The notes under the pieces are model-generated. The model did no database searches and was not told where the DNA came from. It saw only the letters and a program-made list of their open reading frames with translations. A program made the translations under genes and the position numbers. This document shows positions 49,001 through 58,800 of a DNA stretch of 64,000 nucleotides, in pieces. Location: assembly GCA_958450365.1 (NCBI GenBank), contig CAUEEP010000760.1, positions 879,462 through 943,461 of the forward strand, read 5' to 3'. The number at the start of each line of letters is the position of its first letter. The stretch's first letter is position 1. Source of the stretch: Mesorhabditis belari (Eukaryota; Nematoda; Chromadorea; Rhabditida; Rhabditidae).

Positions 49001-49201
49001 TTTGCTTCCCTTTCAGCTAATTGTAGGCTACAGAAATGACCAGACCCTCAAAAACAGTAAAACAACTGATCACACCTTGCAAAAGTCACACTTTTCAGAC
49101 TCTGCATCTGCAACAGTCACAAGTGCAATGGTTCATCGAAAATTCCATCTTTACACAGTCTTCTCGTCGGTGCTTTCGTGATTTTCTTCGCAAAACGGTG
49201 A
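46062..49201 (+). CDS. Small secreted Ly6/three-finger-like protein, probably GPI-anchored (132 aa)
   Basis: Exons: 46062-46134, 47397-47498, 47585-47705, 49099-49201; all junctions are phase-consistent. Residues 1-15 form a signal peptide (MRLYFLVLLFFLLLEA). The middle holds spaced cysteines (QCLECRARDGKC, CEGFYCYKQEY, a Cys near IKVKRGC and another in IGECQTT) and ends with CICNSHKCNGSS, the CxC...CN closure typical of Ly6/uPAR/activin-receptor-type three-finger folds. A hydrophobic C-terminal tail (LLVGAFVIFFAK) follows a small-residue stretch, as expected for GPI attachment. Nematodes have many such proteins; no specific function can be assigned. Introns 1 and 3 carry minisatellites and tRNA-derived repeats. 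The fold call rests on cysteine spacing only, so another small cysteine-rich family is possible. Confidence 0.75.
46315..46345. repeat. (GT)n microsatellite
   Basis: About ten GT dinucleotides in intron 1 of the Ly6-like gene. Confidence 0.85.
46350..46645. repeat. 24-bp minisatellite
   Basis: About 12 copies of gatctttgagcataaagtac plus gcca, alternating between two variants (gagtaca and gagcata). It lies in intron 1 of the Ly6-like gene. Confidence 0.92.
47090..47300. repeat. 10-bp minisatellite (aataagctag)
   Basis: About 20 copies, in intron 1 of the Ly6-like gene about 100 bp before exon 2. Confidence 0.93.
48030..48345 (-). repeat. Two tandem tRNA-derived (SINE-like) units
   Basis: Units at 48030-48165 and 48170-48310 share ttatccactaggccacaaac, whose complement is a box-A-like gtggcctagtggataa. 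A third half unit occurs at 48655-48700. They lie in intron 3 of the Ly6-like gene. Confidence 0.6.
48350..48545. repeat. Dispersed repeat shared in inverse with 59000-59305
   Basis: Contains gggtacttgggatcccattt and ggccaaaatgagctggaatt. The complement occurs at 59040-59300 (ggatcccaagtgcctgtaa and ccggctcattttgaccatta). A short piece is also at 55655-55735. Confidence 0.7.
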
Positions 49202-49357
49202 TGTGATCGCATAGACTGTGATAGATTCGTCACTCTCGAGTTAGAAATTTGGAATTCAGTAAACTTCTCCACTAAATAATGACATCGTAATACCTGTAAT
49301 AGAGCAAACTTTTAGACAATATTAGTCTTTTCTTCTCTAGCAAGAAGATACTGGATA

Positions 49358-49457
49358 GCTCAGGCTTAGGCTTAGGCTTAGGCTTAGGCTTAGGCTTAGG
49401 CTTAGGCTTAGGCTTAGGCTTAGGCTTAGGCTTAGGCTTAGGCTTAGGCTTAGGCTT
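49358..49457. repeat. Interstitial telomeric repeat (TTAGGC)n
   Basis: Sixteen to seventeen uninterrupted copies of ggctta, i.e. TTAGGC, the nematode telomere hexamer. It is flanked on both sides by pieces of the same tRNA-derived repeat (gatactggatagctcag on the left, gatcccagatagctcagtgg on the right). Confidence 0.95.
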
Positions 49458-49560
49458 GAGATCCCAGATAGCTCAGTGGTTATAGCATCTGCCCGGGAGG
49501 CAAGAGTTCAATCCCCTCTCCGGAAAGCTTTCTTTGCCATTCTTTACTTTATTAGTTGGC
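49458..49560 (+). ncRNA. tRNA-derived repeat beside the telomeric array
   Basis: tagctcagtggttatagcat (box A) and gagttcaatcccctctccgg (box B), then the tail tttctttgccattctttact. It is the same family as 42380-42490. Its first 17 bases are repeated left of the telomeric array. Confidence 0.6.
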
Positions 49561-49842
49561 TATCAGGGTTAGCAAAGACAGGTCAAAGCCAGAGCAATAG
49601 CTTTCACTTGGTCTAGGATTTCAGCTTCAGTTTTTGTTAAGCTTTTAGCTTGACTTAAAACCCTTGCATTGACTTGGCTGGTCTAGAATTTACGGAAGAA
49701 AAACAACGAAATTGTATTAGGTTTGGCTTAGCTTGATTTCCCTAAAAACTTGGTTTTTTTGACTATTACAGGTTTACGGTAGTCAAAAAAACAACTCTAA
49801 TTGTGAGCCCAATCTTCAGTCTCCCAAGTATCAATTAGCCCA

Positions 49843-50579
49843 TTAACCCATTCGAAACTTCTGCAGCGAATAATCGCTGCAGCAAAAACTCAGGAACGGA
49901 CCGCTGCAGCGATTATTCGCTGCAGCGCTAATTGAGCTATTTTCATTCAATTAATTGCTTTTTTTTTGCTGTTTTTCAGCATTACATGTATATTCCAATT
50001 GTAACAGATCTACAAATTACGTGGGCAAAAAAGATGTTTCATATTTACCCGGAATCAATGCAGTCTCTGGTTTTGCATTGAAATGTTCCATAATAGCTCT
50101 AATCTTATAAAGCCGATCTCCTGCAGGATCCAGTTCATTATCACAAAAACGCAGGTTGCGAAGAATAGATTCAAATTTTGCTCTTGACATGATGTGGGAC
50201 ATGTGGGGAAAATCCTCCTAATCCAGGCCTGCTACTCCAGTAGTCACGAATCCTCGGTAATTTGACGATTCCCCTTTGAAGCCAGGAAGAGCTTGAAAGA
50301 TTTTGCATCGAAATCCTGCCAGTTTGTTTTCCTTTTTCCATGTTTATTAGATTCGCCTACTAAAATATTGTCGTCGATAAAATAAGAACAATAATCGACA
50401 GGATCTTGAAAAGTACTGAAGTCAAATCCAAATCGTTCTTCATCAAAAATAAATGGTGTAGGAGTCTCTCTTACATCTTTCCAACCATAAATAAACTGCT
50501 TCGGAGTCAAAAATGTCAAAAAAGGGCTTGGTCCGTAGACGAAGAAAAAGAAAAAACGCTGCGGTTTCGAATGGGTTAA
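49843..50579 (-). mobile_element. Non-autonomous piggyBac-type element with TTAA duplications
   Basis: TTAA at 49843-49846 and 50576-50579 flank perfect inverted ends cccattcgaaac (49847-49858) and gtttcgaatggg (50564-50575). An inner 23-bp inverted repeat (ctgcagcgaataatcgctgc) lies at about 49861-49925. Minus-strand frames encode piggyBac N-terminal landmarks: PVDYCSYFIDDNI at 50400 to 50360, and FESILRNLRFCDNELDPAGD plus DRLYKIRAIMEHFN around 50190 to 50080. The catalytic core is absent. 729 bp is far below a full element. Confidence 0.9.
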
Positions 50580-50649
50580 CTCATTGTCTGATATACATAC
50601 TTTCCTGTCATTTCTTGTCCTTTCTGTAAATTCTCTTCCGTCAAATTCC

Positions 50650-51555
50650 AAAGTACACCAAATTGCATATTCTTTTTACTGTTTCAACTTGTTCAAAAGA
50701 TATTCTCATTGTTTAGCAAGCCTTTACTTTTATCGGGTTTGATTTTTTATAATTATAATTATAAATATAATTTCGTTTTCGATACAAATACAATTTTTGA
50801 TTTGTAAACTTTCGCCTTTATATCACTTTTTAAGCGAATCGGGTCCTCTTGTCAATCTCTTCAAAAATACTCAGAATTTCTTTTTCCTTTCATCCCCTCA
50901 ATTCCCAAGTTTGGTTGTGTTTTTGTTTGAAATTAAGTACATAAGTTTTTAAGATTATTGTTGTTCATATCAAGATTTTGTGCCTTTTATGTTTTTTTTT
51001 GATTAAAAATGCTCAAGATTAGCGTTAGGCTTGCGAATTTTAGTGTCTCTTTTCGTTGTTTTTGTTTTTATCTCTTCGATAAATGGTTAAAAGATACGAA
51101 AAAGCAATTTGATAGAAAAAATAGAACTAAATAAGTACCGTAAAAAATAGTTCAATGAGATTTTTCATCCGGATTGAACAAGCGAATCCTCATATCAAAC
51201 GATACTTTTTTTTGAACCAGCTGAACCAGCTGCAAAGAAACAGCTAGAAAACCAGTTAGTTGACTTATCTGATTACAATAGCTACTGTACTCATATAAGT
51301 TACTACAGAGATCCTACAAGCCAGCTACTGCATCAAGTCAGCTACTGTATCAAGCCAGCTACTGTATTAAGCCAGCTATCAAGTTAGCTATCAAATCCCA
51401 CAGCTATCCGGACACTTTGGTCAGTAGCCGGATTCAAAAGGATTGCTGAGAGAAGAACAAGTGAGGGGACTACTGTAAGAGTAGTTTTGAGAGCTGAAAC
51501 AAGAATATCCATTGCAAAAAGAATGAAGCTCCCTATTCAAGAATGCACTTTGATA
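50650..51555. other. AT-rich spacer without a recognised gene
   Basis: Contains a short catcaagccagctactgtat repeat at 51300-51385. I see nothing else that can be named. Confidence 0.5.
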
Positions 51556-51560
51556 TATTT

Positions 51561-52117
51561 ATTGGGTTGGTGAATTGAAAACGGCGGGACTTTGAACTAA
51601 AATTTATTCATCATAAAACCATGAATTCATTCCAAATAATTTCCATTATTATTGACGACTTCTGCCCATTTTACAGGCAATTTGCGGATTCCTCTTTCGT
51701 AGTAGGATCTTGGTTTGTGTGAGACAAGTGTGAGACTCAAAAATGGAAGACTGGAGATGTCAGCTGTCAGCCCAGTTTGAGCACTTTCTTCAAAAGAAAC
51801 CCATTTTGGTGTCAATGGAAAAGTTGTAGAGAATCAAAAATTAGGCTTATAGCCAAATTTTCAGAATGATTCAAAAACTGGTTTTCAAGAAATGCCAAAT
51901 TTACGAATTTTCACAAAGCTTGCAACAAAACTTGCATTTTAAGCGAAACTACTAAGTGTATCTTTTTGGAAATTTGGCTATAAGCCTAATTTTTGATTCT
52001 CTACAACTTTTCTATTGACACCAAAATGGGTTTCTTTTGAAGAAAGTGCTCAAACTGGGCTGACAGCTGACAACTCCAGTCCTCCATTTTTGAGCCTCAC
52101 ACTTGTCTCACACACAA
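51561..52117. mobile_element. TTGGGTTGGTGAATTG MITE, right end missing
   Basis: The left end and both arms are present. The right arm stops at cacttgtctcacacacaaa (about 52117), where a minisatellite begins. Confidence 0.85.
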
Positions 52118-52237
52118 ATTGGTAACTATTAGAACTATTTGGTGACTATTAGATACCAGTTTGATATCTATTTGTTACCTATTTGATACCTATTTGATAC
52201 CTATTTGGTAACTATTTGGTAACTATTTGGTATCTAT
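52118..52237. repeat. Reverse-oriented taccaaatag minisatellite
   Basis: Units of ctatttggtaa and ctatttgatac. It is the complement of the array at 34365-35108 and, like it, touches MITEs of the TTGGGTTGG family. Confidence 0.85.
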
Positions 52238-52316
52238 TGGGTTGGTGAATTGAAAACTGAGGGCTATTGTCATATGCTACAGTTTGAGCACTTTCTTCAC
52301 AATTCACCAACCCAAT
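52238..52316. mobile_element. 79-bp internally deleted TTGGGTTGGTGAATTG MITE
   Basis: Both ends are present (ttgggttggtgaattgaaaa and cacaattcaccaacccaa) but almost the entire interior is lost, leaving a short stem-loop. Confidence 0.85.
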
Positions 52317-52877
52317 AGTTTACGATCACAAACACAGAAGTACTCCACATTGTGATTTTTGAAAGGATTGTTGAAGAAAAGAACAAGTCACCGCTGGGGG
52401 ATTGCCTAACATTAAGTCACCTACTTAGAGTCCTCGATTATCATGCTGAGGTACAATATCTAAATCGTTTGCAAAACCATATTGACTAGTTCAGTAGGAA
52501 CACGGAAGCACAAAAAACACGGCGAGCAAAAATGCACAAGCTGGGGTACGATGTGCGTATTCACCTCACAGCAAAAAAAATCGACGAGGAAGGTTGATCG
52601 TCGACCAGTCTTCATTGCATCTATTACTCTAATCACAACTATTCTTGCATCACAGTATCCATTCTCTTGTACTCCAATATCTATCACTGTCTCTACTCTA
52701 TCTCTGATTTTTGGCCTTTTTTGGTTTCCGCTTGATTCTCGTTATTGGGGATTTTCTCCCCTCGACGCGTCGCTTTCCTGTCACTCAAAACGCAATTGAT
52801 TTTGGGTATATAAACAAAATTTATTATCCCAATAATCTTTATTTGATACTAGTTTATTATGCGATGATCTCTTAGCA

Positions 52878-55800
52878 ATGGAGCCATTCGTAAATTCTCT
52901 CAAAATCGGCTTCATCATCACCTCGTCGTCGATTTGTACATTACTGATTGTCTATGTTTATCACGAGGTAAGTGGATTGGTGTTACAGCTGGTAAAACTG
53001 AGAAACGGAACTACTACTTAGAACTACTTAAAACTACTTTAATAGAAACTTTAATAGAACGTTAGATTCATTGTGAGAAACTGCCATTAACTAGTACTTG
53101 AGCAGCATAAGTGCTTTGAATCCTAGAATGCTAGAATGCTAGGAGAATTCAGTCTTGCTAGCAAGTTCGTTTGTTAGTTAGTTAGCTATAAATTGTTTTA
53201 CTAGCAAGTTTAGAAAATTTAATAAGTGCATAAGTAAGCTATCAAGAACGAGAGAAGCTCTCATTTTGATTGCCACCTCACCTTCCACTTGAATGTTGGC
53301 CCAAATAAACTATAAAAAATACATTTATTCACATAAAACATGTGGCACAAAAGCACAACCCTTAAAGCTTAAATATAGGAAAGAAAAAATCCATATAGAT
53401 GGGGAAAAGAACCAATAATCTAGCTGGTGGGTTTGAACCTTTGACCTCCCGACTAGGATACAGGGAACTTAACCAGTCGGCTATGGCTATAACCAATAAA
53501 AGAAATGTTGCTACCGTATTTCCTCTAATAAACGCCCCCCCCCCCTTGACCAACTTTGGACGCTTCGTTCTCAGCTCCATTTGGAGATATTTTTATGTTT
53601 AAAATATCAAAAGATAGAAGACATTAAGGGCTATCTTTTGATATATTAAACATAAAAATACCTCAAAATGGGGCTGAGAACGAAGCGTCCAAAGTTGGTC
53701 AAGGGGGGGGGGCGTTTATTAGAGGAAATACGGTATCTATTAGGTACTCTGGAAAATAACTGCGTGGTTCTTAATGATTTTCAATTGCAAAAATTTTAAT
53801 TAAACAACAATCAAATTAATCAAAATAACAACTGTTGGAATCAATACACTTTTGCCAACGAATAGCCAGCCAACTAACGAATAGCCAACGAATATCATCA
53901 TTTTTGGATGAAGATCGGACTCCGGACAAATGAAGTGCTTCTGCTTTGTCTAGCCACTCAGAATTTCGTTTTCGATTGTCATATAGCATTCACTTTTCAT
54001 TCCACGTGCTCAACCGATCTAAAAATGGATCTCTATTGCGCGAGATTTCAATGAAGAAGCGGCAAGAAAGCGTGTCAACTTCCGGCGGTCATCCAATTGA
54101 TGAGGTATCCACTTCTCCAGTTTTTTAGCCTTTCTGATATCCTTCAAGTGGTCATTTTTGGTTGAAATCATTGAATCATCATCATCATCATCATCATTGA
54201 TTGAACGGCCGCGCGTCGCTTGAACGGCTCTCCTTGTCATCAAGGTCCCCGTCCCCTTCCCGGAATCGTTTGAACCAAATTTGAGCTGTTCTAGCAGAAG
54301 TAGCCTCATGACCAAATGCACGTTTGATGCTTTCGACCACAACCGTTGCATTATGTCCAAGCTTGAGCTCATACAAAAAATCGTCCGAATTTGTCGTTTG
54401 TCCATTCTTCTTATGCCGATCACCTAAAGTTAATCATTGTTTAGATAAACAAAATTTTTACGGCATTGCAAAGAAAAGCTATAAACAATTTTTCGTTAAA
54501 AAATTCTACAGGAATTTGTCGTGAAAAAACTCAGAGACAAGGCTCGAAATAATTGATCTCAAAAAACGCAGTTATTTTCCGGAGAATCTACCGTAAATAC
54601 TGTAATAGCACCCCACCCCCCCTCGTACAGTCGCGTAGTCGCAAAAGCTTTTTAGTATTTCATTTTTTCCAAAGCGCCCGTACTTTCAAAAAATGCGTCT
54701 TTGGTACCAAAAAATAGCTGAAATTCAGGGCTATTTTTTGATACCTAAGCGCGCATTGTAGCATAAACCAGTGTCGAGAAAAACTCGTCCAAAGCTAGAC
54801 TACACAACACTCCGCACCGTCATTATGGGGGTGGGGCACTATTCTAGTATTCACGGTAATATATCAAGCAGTGTTTAGAAGTAGGTATTTTTAAAATCGT
54901 TCAACTGAATCTCTAGCATCAAAACTTTTAGCTGACCGAACCATGCAAAGAAGAGTTCGCCTTTCCGAATTATCGCAGAGTCTCGAATCTTCGCCAAGAT
55001 TCTCCATGCTCCTACTTAAAAGTAAGCATTGATTCAACTAAATCTTAGCATTGAGTCAACTAAATCTCAGCATTGATTCAACTAAAAAAGGTAGAATAAA
55101 GGATTAGAATAATCCCTTATTCTACCTTTCTCTAATCCTTTGTTCTACCTTTACCAAATAGATATTTTTAGATTCCCAACACTTTGGACACAATGCTGAG
55201 TTCATGGCAAGATTTCATTTCAGCTCTTTCTTACATAAACAAAGAAAAACTGCTAAAAATCTTGCCCAGAAATCACTCGGATTTGGGCGTTGCGAAGACC
55301 AGGAGCATATCGATTTTGCCGACAAAATTGAAAGATGTAAGTTTCAAGTTTTCAAGTTTGTTGCAGTAGTTTAAAGTTTGTTACAGTAGGATTAGAGATC
55401 TAGCACTGACACTGTGTTTTAACTTTCAACATTTACCAAAACTCCACGAATGTATTCTAGGTGGGTAACCAAGTGGCCTCAACGGTGCGAGTCCTCCAGA
55501 TTGGCGCCCAAGACTCTCGAAGCTCTATTCGATTATTGGAAACAGCAAAGGTATCCAACTTTAGATATTAGATCTAAACTCACAACTATTGTAACTAGGT
55601 ATTTCTACAGCAAGTTACTGCTGTAGTAATCCCTAGTTACAATAGTTGTCAAAATGAGCCAAAATGAGCCAAAATGAGCCGGAACTGGTCAACCCAGTTT
55701 CGGCTCATTTTGACCATTATATCGGGTTCATACTGCAAGTTTTATAACAAGAGATCAAAATGTTACCAGGCTGTGTTTGACCAGGCAATTTTACCAGGCA

Positions 55801-58800
55801 AATGAGCAAATCCTGAAGCTTTTTAGAGTTTTGTGAAGGACAAATCTATTCACTTGATCCCAATCTCAACTTGGATGACACCCACTTATGTAAAGAATGA
55901 AAATGGAAGCTGGGAACGGGCCGATATCGAAGAGTTTGTTTTGATATTTTTTGTCTTTTTTGTTTATTTTGATTGTTTTGTTTTCATATCATATTTTATG
56001 ATTATCTAAAAAGTTTTAGTCTCTATCCAGATTATTTGAATGATCTCCAAACGCACGAGCTTCTTGACAATGTTTTTCCGATGAGGCTGCCATTTGATGT
56101 AGGTTTCTACGAAAAGTTTATGGTTCATTGTTACATTTTTGTTGAAAAGCTACTATCGAATGACTTGTTACTATTGGGTTGTCCAGTTATGAATGCGCGT
56201 TTTTTACTATTTTCTCAGTAAATTTCTCAAGATACCGAAATCAAGAAAAAGATATATATGAGTATTATTCGAAAGCTGAAGATCTCCTCTACATTTTGAT
56301 ATAAAAAGTTTTTGAATTTGTTCAGCTTTTGGGCAAATTGTCTGCACAGAAGAAGAGGTGGCCAAAAAATGGAAGGGTGCCTTTGGATCAAGTTTTGGCT
56401 CCGCTCAAATTGAGTTAGCCGTTTGATGTTTAGCCAATAGATATATCAATACAACTTTTTTAAAAGTATAACAATTTCAGAGCATCTTTACTTTTCTTTT
56501 CTTTTCTGGGCGGTTATTTTACACCATAAAACTTGAGGAATAGCTAAGCTGGAATGGGTTTTTTCGAAAACAACCTCTCCCTTTGAGCAGTCGATTTCCC
56601 AAAAAGTTGAATGAATTCAAAAACTTTTTTTATTCCAAAATGTAGAGGAGATCTTCAGCTTTCGAATGATATATAGCACTCATCTACATCTGTTCGGTAT
56701 CTTGAGAAATTTGCAAAATAGTAAAAACGCGCATTCATAACTGGACAACCCAATATAAAACTGGACGATCTAGATCAACAAATATCTAGCGCCGTCAGAT
56801 CAAATCACTATTGACTCTGAAACAAGATCTTTAACGAAAAGATTTTCGTAAACATTTTAACGAATAGAGTGTGTTCTTCTCCAGAAATAATGTAAAATAG
56901 GAAACGAGTGGATTGAAAATAAACTGAATGTCTTACAAATTGTAGAAGATATTTAAGATATTCATTTGATTTCGACCTTCCGTTTCCTATTTCATTTCTT
57001 GAGACGAACACTCTCTACAAGATAGATATCGACTACAAGATATCGACTATAATCGACTATTAGAGCCAGATCAATAGGAATATAAGAATACTATATATAA
57101 AACCGAATGTCTGTCCGTCCGTCTGTGCGCGACGCTCCAAATCCCGTGGGCGCGATCTAGCGGTGTCATCGGCAAATTCCGGGGCCGAGGCTTAGCCCTC
57201 GGGGTCTTTCGCCTATGGGGATTCCGATTTTGATGTTCATTTTCAAAAAGGGTCGTGGCTTAAATGGATATATGGTTCTTAAATGGGTATATGATTCTTA
57301 AATGGGTGTACGGTTAGAGTTTTCACAGTAAGAGGAGCTCACTTTCGATTAGCTGAAGATTATAACGGAATTTGAGGATTTGAGGGTATTCTCTTCTTAC
57401 CTTACCTCACTAGATCAATTTCAGAAAGCAGCCGAAATCCTGGAATGCTCTGGTGTGTCTTTTCATATTTTGTATATAACCCCTGACAATATGGCGGATA
57501 TCGTCTTTGCTCTCAATCGTTTTCTGATTTTTGTGGAAGAGGGTGGTTATGTGATTGGAGAAATGAGAACGAATGCGTCGAATTGGAAAGGTGGTTACTG
57601 TTTTTTGTGTGCAGGATTTGTAGAGCTGAACCGTTACTTGTGCCTAGACAGTCTAATGTACTCTAAACAGTGCCTAGACCTTCTTTTGTCTAATGTATTT
57701 GCTAAAAAGCATCTAATTTAGAGAACTACCGTCATCAAGTTGCCAGTTTTTGTTTGATTAGCTCAATTTTGGTGTTATCGAATGAGCTTTGCGCTTTCTC
57801 ATTGAAACAAAATTGGGTTCATCGAAATTGCGCTAATCGAACCTAAAATGACAGCTTGATTACGGTAGTTATTAGAAAAAGATGGCTTTTAGCATTGCTT
57901 GAGATTGAGAAATTAGGTTGTCAACTATTAGGTTGGCAAAAAGTTCTCGGAAAAAGTTTGCACGGTGATTTCTTAAAAACCCAGCCATCAATTCTTCCCA
58001 GAATTTTTGATAAACTTGACTATATTACAAAGTTTTTGACAAAACAATCGGAGTTGGCTTCAGGTAAAATAAGAGCTAAGAGCTGCTAAGAGCTAAGAGC
58101 TAAGAGCTGCTAAGAGCTAAGAGCTGCTAAGAGCTAAGAGCTAAGAGCTAAGAGACTTCAGCTAAGTGACTTGGTCACTTTTGAGTGACCAGCCTTTAGA
58201 TAAGTTTTTAATGGATTAATGAATAGGCAATGGATCCCATTCAAAACCTAAAATCAAGTACTTAAAATAGGAAAAATTTGCGATGGAGGCAATATCTAAT
58301 GCTTTTCTAATGCTTTAACCTTTCAGAATCACCTATTTTAGCAAACATTCACTAGGAATAGGAAATGTTGTTAACTTATCGTGGTTTTGACTCGGGAAAT
58401 AACCTATCAGATGCTGTTTTTCACGCTGATTCCGAATCTGCAATCAGTTTTTGCCAAACGCTTCTCTGTCGCGAGATATTTGGCCTACAAGTTTTGGGAT
58501 CTAGCACTGATAGATTAAAGTTAAAGCTATTAGGTTGGCAAGAAAGTTCTGGGAAAAAGTTTGCACGGTGATTTCTCAAAAACCAAGCCATCAATTCTTC
58601 CCAGATTTTTTGATAAACTTGACTATATTACAAAGTTTTTGACAAAAGAATCAGAGTGGGCTTCAGGCTAAGTAAGAGCTAAGAGACTTCAGCTAAGTGA
58701 CTTGGTCCCTTTTTGAGTGACCAGCCTTTAGATAAGTTTTAATGGATTAATGAATAGGCAATGGCTCTCATTCAAAACATAAAATCAAGTATATAAAATA

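Noticed and set aside
49358..49457. Reading the TTAGGC run as a CRISPR-like array
   Set aside because: There are no spacers. It is a simple hexamer repeat in a eukaryotic genome.
52482..52799. 105-codon plus frame with hydrophobic segments, just upstream of the gene at 52878
   Set aside because: No family resemblance, no clear start context, and no splice signals tie it to the next gene. Left as spacer.
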